From the NCBI RefSeq assembly GCF_001540865.1, contig NC_033627.1, positions 13,014,648 to 13,078,647 on the forward strand: DNA of 64,000 nt, given 5' to 3'. The stretch is from Ananas comosus (Eukaryota > Streptophyta > Magnoliopsida > Poales > Bromeliaceae). The notes beneath the pieces were generated by a model, which did no database searches, was not told the DNA's origin, and worked only from the letters and a program-made list of their open reading frames with translations. Below, piece after piece: positions 11,490 through 24,200 of the stretch; positions within the stretch are counted from its first letter, which is position 1, and the number at the start of each line of letters is the position of its first letter. A program made the position numbers and the translations under genes.

Positions 11490-11740
11490 TTGAACCGAAC
11501 CGGGTTTATTGAGTGTGGGCACCAACCCGAATCGGCTCAAGTCCTTCATATATTTCTATTTTTTTTTACATGAACCGAACTGGATTGTTTAGTATAAGTG
11601 CCAACCCAAATCGGCTCAAGTCCTCCATATATTTCTTTCTTTGAGTGAACCGGGTCAATGTACCCGAACCAACTCAATTTTTTCTCTTTCATTGCTTGAA
11701 CCAAACCGGGTTTCCTCTTCTTTGCTTGAATCATCGGACC
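11490..11740. repeat. Degenerate tandem repeat, about 80-bp units
   Basis: Two clear units share GAACCGAAC, CACCAACCCGAATCGGCTCA (first) or GCCAACCCAAATCGGCTCAA (second), and TCATATATTTCT. A third partial unit follows. The ORFs over it are simple consequences of the repeat. Confidence 0.6.
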
Positions 11741-11770
11741 GAACCAGACCAAGACCAATTGATCCATATC

Positions 11771-13284
11771 TATCTATAAACATATTCTATAATCTATAAA
11801 CATATATTATTTTTCAATATTCTGCTGATGTGGCGCAACGTCCTTACTTTTGGAGTTTTTTTTTCTAATGTAGATGGCTTGCTTACCCTCTATCTTTATG
11901 TAACTCCCGTGTCCCCCAGTCTTCAATTTCCCTCCCTGCATCCTAACTCTCCATTCTTCTCCACATCCACTATACCCTCTCTCTGTAACTCCCGTGTCAC
12001 CTTCTCTCTGTAACTCCCATGTCCCCCGTCTTCCCTTCTCCTCCCCGTGTCTCTCCGTCTTCCCCCCTTGCTATAACTCCCACTCTTCTCCAACTACTAC
12101 GAGTCTTTGACCACACATTCCTTTTAATCCAAACCGCTACAATCTTCAATCAAATGATAGACATAAACCAATTATTTTCTCATCGAAATATCCAATGGTC
12201 GAGATCATACGAGATTCGTTAGCACTTTTTCCACAAGACCTTTATAAACCCTCTCTTCTTTACATCTCTCACACTCCCTCTTTTACGGTTTATGTCTTTT
12301 CTATACCCTCCGAAACGCTAGCTATACTCAAAATAGCATCATGGAATGATCCCCTTCGGAATCAGCGGAGCCCTGTAGTCGAAGAGCGACCTCACTTGCT
12401 TTGTGAAGTGGCCGAAAGTGGTGTGGATCCAGTGACAGAGGAGAATTCTCAAGCAAGGTTGAAGGTGCTCCCTGTTTTGAACCAGTTCACCAAAACCCTG
12501 AATAAGAACCTTACTAAACTACTAATATTCTCTTTTTTTTTTTTTTAGAGGTTTGTTAATACAATTACCTCATCTTTGTTGAATTATTAATAGTATTTAT
12601 CCACTACTAACCTCTTTCTCTATGAATTGCTCAAAAAATTTTTGGCAAATCTCGCACACGGCTCAAAATCACCTAAAATTGGTAACATTTTGAATTATGT
12701 TCTGTTGATTTCATCTTTGATTGATCTAATTTTTGACTGAATGGATGGGATCCTTGAGGTGGGGAACAAGGCAGCAGATATCTTTGGGGAGGTTTTTCGC
12801 AAGTATTTAGCCAGAGGTTCGACATCGTTCGTAAAGAGGATCTCAGTCTTATTTGGTTTCCTTATTGCTCCTCTCTACAAGGGAGAACCCGTAAATTTTA
12901 GACATGTCCTGTGATTTATTTATATGTATGATTGTTTATATTATTCGGGTTTTCTATTTACTGTTTAATTTTAAAGATTTTATACCTTGCACATGTGTAT
13001 TTATCTTTTCTTATAGTCTTACCAATTTTTTGACTTTGAGTTTAATCATATATATTGTTGAGTAAACAAATATAAAAAAAATCATCTTAGTTTTTTACCA
13101 ATTCTTGCGAACTGTTTAAACTACTATTTTTCATTCCATATTTAGAGTACCATTTTCTATGTATTTGATAAACTGTATATTTCAGGCTTATTTTTTTTCA
13201 GACTAACATCGATGATAAACGATGATAGAAAAATAATTGCTTCAATAATGTCTATCCGTCGCATCGCACGGATAACTAAACTAG
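11771..13284 (+). mobile_element. Probable non-autonomous Helitron
   Basis: The 3' end at 13254-13284 has the hairpin ATCCGT-CGCATCGC-ACGGAT, seven bases, then CTAG followed by T. This is the usual Helitron 3' terminus, inserted before T. A 5' end starting TCTAT... near 11771-11785, followed by CTGCTGATGTGGCGC, resembles plant Helitron 5' ends, but the exact base is uncertain. No Rep/helicase is present. Inside are short repeats of TGTAACTCCCGTGTC (11900-12080) and two exon-like patches (12340-12520 and 12755-12840) that could be captured gene pieces; I do not recognise the donor. Confidence 0.55.
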
Positions 13285-13771
13285 TTGACCGTTAAGAGCA
13301 ATAATTGATAGTTATGCAAGAGCATTATTCGGCGATAGAAACAAAGAATATAATGTTTAGAATACATGCTAGAATTTTACCTCAAAACTGCAGGCTCATT
13401 ACGAAACTCGAAGAATTTGGGTAGGAAATGCTTTGTTTATCCTAGTTAAATGAAGCATCAGAATACTTTGATATGCATTGTAAATTCGATTTTCGAATGT
13501 AGAATATGTACCTTGTGGGCACCTCAAGTTTTTTCTCTTATGAAAAGTCAGTAAGCCCAAACTAGAGATCCTCTGAGGAACATTAATGGCTCACTACAGC
13601 ACCAATGCTCAAAGCTACAAGATAAAGTAAAGAACAATGTAGCACAAAAGCTTAAAACAAAATTTGCGGCTTACCATGAAAGATGCTTTGTCGATACAAA
13701 GGCACTGTCCGATCAAGCTCACTGAGTTTTTAGATTAAATCCAACGGTAGGTAATAGGTATTCATACAAGC

Positions 13772-16700
13772 TCAAGATTTACCGTACTTTTGCACATAAC
13801 CCTGCACACAAACAGTTACACATAAAATATTAATAGATTGTCGAACTGAGTTTAGATTTATCTTCTGCATTGATCGCAACTCAAATCCTCACCTCCACAA
13901 GCTTCAAAAGCTTCGGCTTTGACGACGATAGATAGTTGTTGACGGCCTCTGTATTAGTTGGGACTTGTTGTATTGCACCGAGGACCTTCTCCACTGCTTT
14001 CTTAACTATCGTGTTATGAGAATCTTTACTTAAGCGGCCCTCCCGCCAGAAGGGTTTTACCAATTCCTTAACACAATCCACCAAGGCAGAGCGGAATACT
14101 TTCAAAGCCTTTGATTCTTTGTCACTTTTAGCCTTCTCAACTTGTTTAATGTCACAATTCGCCTCTTTGGCATTTGCACCTTCATTTACATGAGAAACCT
14201 TTTCCTTACGATCTTTAGGGTTAGATTTATGTCCTCCTCCCAGCTCCAATGAACTCTTGTTATCTAGGAGCTCTTCATGGGGCGGCGGAAGAGCATTTGT
14301 TGCTTTCTGGGAATTAGAACCATGATTAGGGTTTCCACTTAAATCAGTACTAACTTTCTGGGCATTGAATCCATGACCAGGGTTTCCACTTACAGTAGTA
14401 GCTTTCTGGGCATTTGATCCATGAGTAGGGTTTCCACTCAAACCAGTATTATCACTTATATTTCCTCCTTTGAGTGGATCAAGGCTATCAACAAATGGAT
14501 CATATTGGTTTTGAGGGGCTGGTTTGCCAAGATGTAGACTACAAAAAGAAGATCGGAAAGGCACAGAATTCTCCCAAGCATTTCCCTGAATTTCTGCTCT
14601 CTTCTCCCTGAGAATCTTTTGATGTGTGCTGCTCTCCACTTCAGATCTCGAGAAGAACGGCGAAGAACTTCTTGGAAGTGAGGCAGACCAAGAATCATAC
14701 TTTCCTCCGCCATTGATATGTTCCAAACTCGACGGTGTAGATCCACGATTTGATGAAGGGGAACCCGTTAGAGGGTTAAGAGAGTAATCAATAGTTGGGT
14801 TTAATAACTTTGAAGAACTATAAGAACTACGAGAGTCATATATTGAATAATGGCCCTGCTGATTGCTAAAACTGAGGGGCTCTTTCCCCCAGCCAGAAGC
14901 ATGATGATTAATATAGCCAAGATAAGTTCTTTTGATGCCAAAAGGCTGTTGATATTCTTCTCGGATCATTTGAGGGCGACCCAGCTGATTCCTTGGAAAT
15001 GTAGATGTTCTATTGCTTTGTGAATCATCTTGAGCGATAAATCCCTCTTCAACAGTCTTTGATGCATGTAGATGGTGCTCACCACTGAGATGTGGTAACG
15101 TATGGTTTTCACCACCATATGCAAGGACAAGGGCCCTTTGATGATCTATTTCTGATGAGGTTTCAGCATTTAATGAGTCTCGAGGCTCAAAAGATGCGGA
15201 CAATTTTGGTGTCTCTTCTTCTTTGGCAGAACCTGTGGGCAATTTCGATCTTTCTGCTCCTTCGGTGGAATCAGTGGACAATTTTGATCTTTCTGCTTGT
15301 GCAGAGTCTAGAGACACACCATGGAGCAGTAAACATTTTTATTCTGTTCAAACTATCAGCTAAAATAAATTGCAGAAAACCTTCTTGAAAGTATAGCAAC
15401 TTGAGTTCTGCCCCCGTGAAAAATAATAACCTATAACCTACATTTAACCCCCTCAATGTTTAGGTTGTTAATACTTAACGCCCTTCCATCACATTTTTTG
15501 TGTAGGAAGTGTTGGAAAGTATTGTAAAAATGCCTGGATATATTAAAAGGGGTATAATGGATATGTAGATTACTATCCAATATTTACTAACAGGTGCTGC
15601 AGAGAAAATTTAACAGAACGGAGTTAAGTGCTAACAGTATAAACATTAAGGGGGTTAAACGTAAGAGTTTAATTTTCGAAGCATGGGGCAAAGTGCAAAT
15701 CGTGATCTTTTAAGGGGTTTCTGTGTTTAGTGCGGTACATTTGTTTCACAGAAAGCTCCTTAGAGGGGGCTAAAATACCTGTATGATCAGCAACGCCATC
15801 CTTCTTACATGGCCCTCCTACATCTTTCGGTGACTGGCTATCAGTGATAACCAGCTCTTTCTGGTGAAGAAATGTGCATGAATTCCCCTTTATACACCAG
15901 CCTCTAGCAAAGAAATCACATATGACTGCTGGCTTTTTTGTTGAATTCTCAAGTGGGGTGCCAGGAGAAGAGCTCCTTCGCCTTCTTCGTGGAGAGTTAA
16001 GACTGCAAAAAGATTCGAAAGTTATAAGTAGCTGTTAAAAAGTCAAAAAAAGAAAGAAATTTCTACACAATTGATGCAAGAAAAACAGGTTTAAAATTTC
16101 ATTACATAGCAGTCGTTTTATACCTTGAGACACTACAATTTTCAAAAGAACGCAAGTCAGCATTTGTATGCAGAATTGGTACGTTTTGCTCCCCAATACG
16201 ATCGTGTTTTGGATTCTCAATGTGAGTTTCGAACACATTCCCCCCAGACTCAGAACCATTCAGACCACGCGAGCCTATACGGGACCTATAATTATCATGA
16301 GCATCATCGATGTACCTTTTTGTATCTCTTAAAGCTTCAATAGGGACTTCGTTTCCTAAAATAAATTTGATATCTCCGTTAGCCAAGTAATTATCGAAAA
16401 CATTACATCTTCAGGGGAAAAAAAGGGTCTGGTAGGCCTGGCCTCTAGATCAGCACCTTTACCCCAAGAAGCTATTAGGTGAAGAAAAGGTCTGCAGCTT
16501 CTGCTATGGTGAGGAGTAGATATGAGCTTCTGGGAAGCTCTAACAATAAGCTTCTACCCCTGCTGCACCAATAAACTATTTGGGGTTTTTGGTGAAAACC
16601 TGCTGGTGCTTCTTCAAAAAGCCATGCTTAAGCAGCATTTCTACAAAAGCTCCAGACAGGCTCCAGAGCTGCAGGCTTGACTCTACGGTTATGATCATTT

Positions 16701-19517
16701 AGGGTCAGATGAATCCTTACTTCTTGCTGCTTGCATCTCCACTAAAGGATCACAGGCGGTAATGTTACCGCCATTATCGTCCACCAATTGGCTAACGGAT
16801 GCTGGATTGGCGCCAGATCTCTCATGAGCGGACGAATTTAGCTTCAGCTCCTCAGGACGACCTCCAGACTCTACCTTTGTCCTAGTATCTACAGGAAAAA
16901 TATAGCGTTTTAAAATGAGCCACAATTACCCACCACTAGACTTGTAGCAAGTAAAACATTATGTAATCATAAAATAAAATTTTCAAGTTAAATTATCTAT
17001 GGCCCATCGATACATTATACATATGGTTTTATTGGTTAACTGCCTTCTGTCAAGAAGATAGTCAAGTAGAAAAATTCATGGAGTAAGCTATAGCTAAGAT
17101 CAAATGGAGATGTAGAATGGGCTCTTATAAATACAGCTGTCAAACAGAACTAAAAAGAGATAGTTCACCTCAGCAGTAACAATATTCAGTCAGCCTATAG
17201 TTAGGTTAGAGTCAAATCAGCCCAAAGGGTTCTGTCGGATTCTAGTTTTGGTTTCGTTGGGGATAGATTGCACCACTAGTCCCTAAAGTTCTAGCTACGT
17301 TTCACTTGCGCCCTCGAGCTTTTAAGTTTTACATTCAACACACCAAACTTTTAAAGTTCTTTCACTTTTAGTCCTTGACCTCATCTTATATTCAGTCAAA
17401 ACCATCTGTATCTTCATATTCCTATTGCATGTAAAATTGTGATTGGAGAAAGATTCTTCCTTCCTAGTTTCCAAGCCTGATTCGGAATTGTTAAAATGGT
17501 TTTACCTAATTTATGGAAGCCTAATTTATCCTCGTTCTAGAACGCTTCTAGGACAACGATAGCAACACCTAGAGATGGTGGTGATGACACCTAGGGATTT
17601 TAGCACCCAATGGTTGGCTGTGGAGGGAGTGGCTTGCATTGGCCAACAGTGAGAGCCTAGTTGGCAATTGGCATCGTTTGAAAGTAGTCAAGGAGGTCGT
17701 TGAAGCAGATTTTAGTGTAATGCTGAAATATGAATGTTAGGGAAAGACAAAAGTATAAGAGGGTAAAGGCTTCAAGAACAGCTCCAAAGAGGTTCTCACT
17801 ATATTCCATTTGATCTATATCATTGGAATTCCCAATTCAGCACTAAGCACAACTACAAAATAAACTTTTCTTCCTTATTTTGCGGGTGCACGAATGGTTT
17901 GGTTTGGCAGAGGGCAATTAAAATATTTGGGCTCACTTATGTATGTTCTCTTCCACACTCTTAGTCTACCTATCACCCTTATGTCACAATTTCAGATCCC
18001 TTCCAATATTTGATGCTCAAATGTAAATTCCTTAACATTTCACCTTGTATGTATACCAAACATAGATGATGAGAGGCAACAAGTTAAGGAGGTTTCTATT
18101 CTACCCGCGTGCTCTTAGGTGCCCAAGTGTCTTAATATCTGGCAAAATATATATATATAAGGTCCATATTGCTAGTTCCTTCATACTGATGAGTCGAACT
18201 GGATCTAAAAGTTTAAATAAGAACAGAAATACTTTACCTATTTATCACTTTCCTCGATAGTGCCTTCTCATCACCCTATTCTGATGGAGAGACTAAGAGA
18301 GTAAAGAAGAGAAAAGTGGAGAGGAAACCATTTTACCCTATTTGGCTTGAAATTTAGGTAAAATAAATGGAGAAAAGAACAAAGAAAGAAAGAAAGAGAG
18401 CAACTTAAATCCTAAAGACGAGAGGAAAACAAAGAGAAAAGAAAATGAATTTTTCTCCCACATATCGCTTCACTCACTTTGTTCCTGCAAGACAGGACTC
18501 GACAACTTTTCACCATCCACAGAGTAGCTCAATTGGCTCTATTTCCGTTCTCGTAAACAGCGACGACGTTGACTGATGCAAAGAGGAAAGTAAGCGATTA
18601 TAATTAACTTACACACTTTCAGTCTTTCTAGGTTTATCCGCCCCTTTACACTGTCAATCAGTTTGATATCGCTCTTCCTTCGCTTGATCGAAAGGCATCT
18701 TCACAAGCTTCAGCACCACTTCTTATGGGAGAGGGAAGATTCAGACACAATGCTCAATAGTCCAAGCATAACTTCAAATGCCATATTTTAGTAGAACCTT
18801 CAAAACCCCTTTGATTTCTTTATGAGCATTATTTATTTCATTACTTGAGTTCGAACATTCTTAAAAGGAACATATCCGTCGTCAAACTTTTTCTCAATTC
18901 TTCGTGAATTTTTTGAACCTAATTTACCGCAAACTAATAGTTGATACTACTTTAATCCTCCTATTGTAATGAATAACACAATGATAAGGATAATATTACA
19001 ACAAATTGATCTATTTTATTTTCTCATATTTTTCTATTCTTAAACTAACTAAACAAAATCTAAGTTAACTCTTCTTCGCTTGTATAGATGTATATATAAA
19101 TCACATTATCTTTCTCTTTAATTCTCTTCTTTCCTCTCCTTCTCCATTAATCCAAACTGAAACAAATGCTATTCATAAACAACTCAAAACTAAATAAATT
19201 ACAACAAACAATTGCAAAACATATCACCAAATCAAAATGTAATGATTCATACGACGAAATTAACCAAAAAAAAAAGGAAGAGAAAGGGAGAGGAACGAAC
19301 CATCGCCATCTACGGAATAGGGCATGTCTCCTTCCCCATCCTCCTCCCCCTCCTCTTCCACCTCCTCTTCTTCCACCTCCTCCTCCTCCTCCAGCTCCAT
19401 CTCTTCTTCTTCATCATCTTCTTCCTCTTCCTCCACTTCCTCCTCCACCTCCGCCTCGTCCTTTTCTTCTTCGTCCTCCGCGGGTGAACCAGGCTCCGAT
19501 TCGGCGCACCTCGCCAT
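13772..19517 (-). CDS. FES1: CCCH zinc-finger protein, FRIGIDA-ESSENTIAL 1-like
   Basis: Exons read on the minus strand: 19301-19517, 16721-16888, 16124-16408, 15779-16002, 13893-15307 and 13772-13801. All have GT donors and AG acceptors. Exon 1 starts MARCAESEPGSPAEDEEE and is very acidic. Exon 4 holds an Arg/Ser-rich patch and one CCCH finger, C-x7-C-x5-C-x3-H (CDFFARGWCIKGNSC... H). Exon 5 is a long Ser-rich region. The last 85 or so residues (FRSALVDCVKELVKPFWREG ... SKPKLLKLVEGYVQKYGKS) are the conserved C-terminus. About 780 residues. FES1 in Arabidopsis works with FRIGIDA to activate FLC transcription in the nucleus; whether this gene has that role in this plant is not known. The join of exons 2 and 3 is out of phase by one base, so a small exon is missing from the model or there is a sequence error. 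The 2.4-kb first intron shows no recognised gene. Confidence 0.7.
15412..15690. repeat. Inverted-repeat MITE in a FES1-like intron
   Basis: CATTTAACCCCCTCAATGTT near the left side is matched by inverted AACATTAAGGGGGTTAAACG near the right side, and TACTTAACGCCC by GAGTTAAGTGC. It lies wholly in the intron between the exons ending at 15779 and starting at 15307. Confidence 0.6.
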
Positions 19518-19611
19518 CTCGGCTACGACGGCGATGGCGACGAGGAAGCGAAGGGAGAGGGAGCGGGGCGGCGATGCGATGATGGGAGGAGAACGAAGAG
19601 ATGCGATGCGA

Positions 19612-19660
19612 GGGAGCGAGCGAGCGAGCGAGCGATCGATCGATCGATCGATCGAAGAAG
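19612..19660. repeat. GAGC/GATC microsatellite in the FES1-like leader
   Basis: A run of GAGC units turns into GATC units, about 100 bp upstream of the start codon at 19517. It creates open frames full of Ser and Arg on both strands that are not genes. Confidence 0.7.
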
Positions 19661-19999
19661 CGAGTGTTGGTGGCGAGAGCGAGCGAGCGAGCAAGCGAGA
19701 GAGAGACCTTTTCGATCGCCACCGATTTGTTTTCAGGTTTGAGCCCTAGTTCGTTTGCCTCATTCATTATTATTTTCTTCTTATAAAATTTTTTAAAATT
19801 TTTAGTTTTGAATTTAATTTTTTGAAAGTTTTAAATTTTGAATCCTGCACGCACGAATTCAATACAATCGCAAGAAATCTATACAGTAAATTTAGTCAAC
19901 GGCCCCAGTGAAAATAAAAAAAAAAAAAAAAAAGTATGAGCCAAGCACTCACACTTAAAACCCAACAAAATGATGGATGAGACCAAAAAAAAAAACTTT

Positions 20000-20365
20000 C
20001 AGGCTAAATTACATTTTTTTATCCTTACACTGTTGGGCACGTCCACACGTGACACTTTTATTCTCAAATTTTAATTTTTTATATTTCTAATTCAAAATTT
20101 TTTAAATTATATTAATTAAATTTCATAATGCAATTTAGTTGATTTAAGTTTGATATATCACTAATAAAAAAATAATTTGATAATATTACACTTAGTAACA
20201 AAATAATAATCAAAAAGTCACTTCACTTTCACATCAGCAACACGTTAATATTTAATCAACTAAATTTTATTATGAAACTTAACTACAATAATAATAATTT
20301 AAAAAGATAGATCCAAAATTATAAAAAATTAAAATTTGAGAACTGAAGCTTCATGTGGCACATGG
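20000..20365. repeat. AT-rich inverted-repeat element
   Basis: TCTCAAATTTTAATTTTTTA near 20053 is matched by inverted TAAAAAATTAAAATTTGAGA near 20320, with further matched AT-rich arms between. No coding sequence. It lies between the FES1-like promoter and the 3' end of the SNF2 gene. Confidence 0.5.
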
Positions 20366-20821
20366 AAGCAATTATGTTCTATTCATGAGCTTCATATTCC
20401 GGGAATTTGGTTGACAAAAGCAAATGCAGTAACAACTTTTTCTTTCCTACTTGCTTTTAAAACAAAGAGGATTTTGCAGACAAACTAACAACTAACAAAG
20501 AAAGGATAAGTCCATAGACGCATGCAATAGCAAAGAACTCAGAGGAATAAAAAAATTGAAACATAAACAATAACAACTTGTGCCTAAACTTGTTGATTAA
20601 CAACAAAGCCATATATTACGAGAGGGTATTATTACATACTCAACTTGTCACCTGCTCAATTCCAAACATACTGAATAAAAAAGATCTTGTCGAGATATAT
20701 ACACGAAGCAAGCAAAAACACAAAACCGAAATAAAAAGAATCATCATCACCGTAACGAAAGCCTTCTAGCTAATTAGTTATGTTATGTATATAATTTTAT
20801 ATCTACACCGATATACAAGGG

Positions 20822-21112
20822 GTAAGGGTGTGTTTGGTAATTCCGTTCTCGGTACAGCAAATTCACTGACTTTGTGGAACTCAACATTGCGCGCATTGGG
20901 GAAGGACGAAGTCGAGTCCCCCCTCCATACACAAAGTAGGGGAGATTCTGCACAATTTTTAATGCGGGTCCTGTATAGAAATACTTGACTTCCAAAAATT
21001 ACTCACCTTACCAAACATCGGAGGTTTTCGAGGAGGTTCGAAAACCTCCTCAAACTGGCGACTTACCTCTCCCACTCGGTCATAAACAAACACGCCCTTA
21101 CTGAACAAACAA
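20822..21112. repeat. hAT-like MITE
   Basis: The ends GTAAGGGTGTGTTTGGTAA and TAAACAAACACGCCCTTAC are imperfect inverted repeats of the kind seen in hAT-type miniature elements. Inside is a near-palindrome around GGAGGTTTTCGAGGAGG. Target-site duplications are not clear. Confidence 0.55.
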
Positions 21113-21231
21113 TAAGGGCGGACCTGAAAGATAAACTATACATTTTTTAATTCTACAGTGAAGGGTTGCTGTGATTCACCTTTAATAACCATATTTGTTA
21201 GTTCCTTTCAGCGGTTTCAAGTTTCTATTTT

Positions 21232-24200
21232 CTAATCAACTTCAACCTTCTGTTTCTTCTTCTTCTTCTTCTTCTTCTTCTTTTTCTTGTAGTTCTGTAG
21301 CATTTCCATCCTCTCTAAATAAGAAGCAGAGAGTAACCACTTACTGAACTCGAGCTCCCCCATATTCATGTATCGAGCAATTCGACTAAACTCTCTTCTT
21401 TTTTGATGGGCTAACGAAGGTTCTCCTCCTCTCAACTTTACATGTTTCCTTTCATGGCTTCTATCTGCTGCCTTGGTAGGAAAAGTCTTGTTGGTATCAT
21501 CTTCATGGGTACTTATTCCACCATGATTTCCTCCCATTTTCATGTTAACGACGTCTTCGTTGCGATGGGCATACACTATGCCTGTTAAGAGGAATCTTCA
21601 TCATTTTAAAATAATTAACTCCACTGGGGTTAAAAAAAAAATGCCATGCTAAATTAGTTGGTTCACATAAATCAGTCAACATACATGGTTGACAGGGTTC
21701 CCAAGAGTACGAGACGAGATTTTTTTTGAGTGGGAAGTTGACCGGCAATAACTTTGTCCCTATTTAACTAAATTAAATAGCAGGATCGAGGAAATAATTT
21801 CACAGAAATTCCCTCCAGAGACGGACATGTTTTAAAGGAATCTTACCCAAATCATCCAGTGTTGCCTCATTTTCAGCACGAGTTGCTTCCCCATAAGACT
21901 TCAGTAAGTTTGATACCTTATTGGCTTCATTAGCATTAGATTTAACATCAATTTTCAGGCTTACTGGCACATTATCTGTTCCAGTATTCCTCCCTTGCTC
22001 CTCATGCATTTCAATGATCTCACTTGTAAAAAGCTTGTCAGACAGGTCTCGGAACAGATTGCAAATTCCAAATAACTCTCCTTGAAACTTCTTGCAGTCC
22101 TGTACAGTAGCACATGAATCCAATTTGTATTCAACTTGTATAAAAAAAAAAAGTGGGAAGATGATTGAGATAGAAGCATAACTTGAATGGAATTTTGATG
22201 ATTTGATGCAATCGTATTCTAAGAAGCAATATGCACGTAGATGAAACCAAAGCTAGTGCAATTTTGGTGCATAGTTTAATTGAATACTACTTCTGAAAGC
22301 ATCCACAGACTAACTAATGTAAAGTGTGATCTAATCTGGAACTAGAAATAATCTCATATTGGCAGCTTAAAGCTGTGCAGGTAATCTTGGCTTAGTCTAA
22401 TCAATTGAAATATAAGGGATGAACATGACGCAAACAACTTGACTATCAAAGCAACCAAGAAAAGAAATAAAAAGAAAAGAAAAAAAAAACTCACAAAATG
22501 TTAAACTAATGAAGTCTACATTACATTGACTTAAAAATTACCTGAACACCTTCAAAGTAACGCTTTTCCACTTTCCCCGAAACAGCGATATTGGAAAGCT
22601 GCTGTTTATACACTTGCCGTGAATAAACAAGTTCTTCAAACGAACCAGCAGCAAGTAAACGAAATACTACAACATGCCGTTTCTGTCCATAGCGAAACGA
22701 TCTGTCTTGAGCCTGCAAATCTTGTGCTGGATTCCAACTCGGATCGAATATTACGACACGGTTAGCACTCACAAGATTCACGCCTAGATTACCTGCCCGA
22801 GTTGATATTAGGAAAACCTGTGATTAAAATGGAGCTTAGAACAGGAAAAAAAAAAGAAGGTAATATGCATAACAAGTGCAGCATTTCATTTAAAGAGGAA
22901 TACCTGTTTACTTGGACTTCTGTTGAACTCATCAACAAGTGACTGACGTGCATTCATGGGAGTTGAACCGTCGAACCGGGAAAAGCAATAGCCTTTCCGT
23001 ATTAGGAACTTCTCCAGTATGTCAAGCATCCTGCTAAAAGTTTCAGTTTGAGCTATATCATCAAAGAAATGGAAGTTAAATGGTTATAGCTGCAAGTTAT
23101 AAAATGCAATATAGATAACAGAGAATAAATCCAAGCTACTATTACATACAAATACCCACTTCTATATAAAGTACATGCAAAGACCCCCATCTATACATTG
23201 ATAATTTTTAATATATTTAGGGGTGATGACTTGGCCAAATTTCAATACAACCAACTAAGGCAGTACATTCAACATAAGTAGTGGCAATATCGAGCTTTCA
23301 AACACATAGCCATGACGTGGAATTTCAATACCAGCGTATTACGCATCACTTATCACAGATTTGTGATACATGTATGTTAAATGATAGCATCTTAATAGTG
23401 GATACCACACACATTAATTGATGAGAAAAGCTAGAAATAACGATGAGGCTGTAAAGCTCTAATCAAAATCAAACAGGTACTGACACATCTTCCTGTATGT
23501 GTTTGATTCTCTCCCCATTTACCCCTTAGCTTCTTGCATGTGTTTGATTCTCTCCCCATTTAGCCCTTCTTTTAACAAAGAAAAAAAAAGCATAAATCAA
23601 TGCTCATCTTCAAGATGCTTTATCTTTCAACTGGTTCAACAAAGGCAATTACTTCCCTAGATATTAACAATGCTTGGCTCCATAAAATAAAAAGAACAGT
23701 TTAGCAACAATTCAATCTAACTTAGGTGACTATTATTTTGCTAGCAAGAGCAGGACATGCTAGAAAGATGTATATGTCCAAGCAAAAGTTTTAGTTTCCA
23801 ATAAAATTAATTCAGGATTCAAACGATTCAAACAATTCAACAAAGGAATACAACCTGACAGAGTAGCTGAATAGAAGTATCTTGTCACCACGCGAAGTCC
23901 ATGATGCCAACAGCTTTTCCAATGCTCGCATTTTCCCACAATGTTCTGCATCACTAAGGCCCATGAAACTTTCACTTTTAGCACCACCGCCAACCAAGCC
24001 AATATCATCACCAAAGACAGCAGCTGCTAGTTCAGAATCCTTCTTTTGTTTCTCACTTTCATCCTTAGGGCTAGGCTTTATCAGCTCCAGGTGATTGCTA
24101 ATCTGTTCAAAAAGCACATCTCAACTTCTAAAAATAAGAGAGTTAGCATTTGCAGGGGGAAACAAAAGATGAAATTTCTTTTTTCCCGTAAGTATACCAC

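Noticed and set aside
19166..19767. Several Ser-, Pro- or Arg-rich frames of over 100 residues
   Set aside because: They are other frames of the acidic first exon of the FES1-like gene and of its GAGC/GATC microsatellite.
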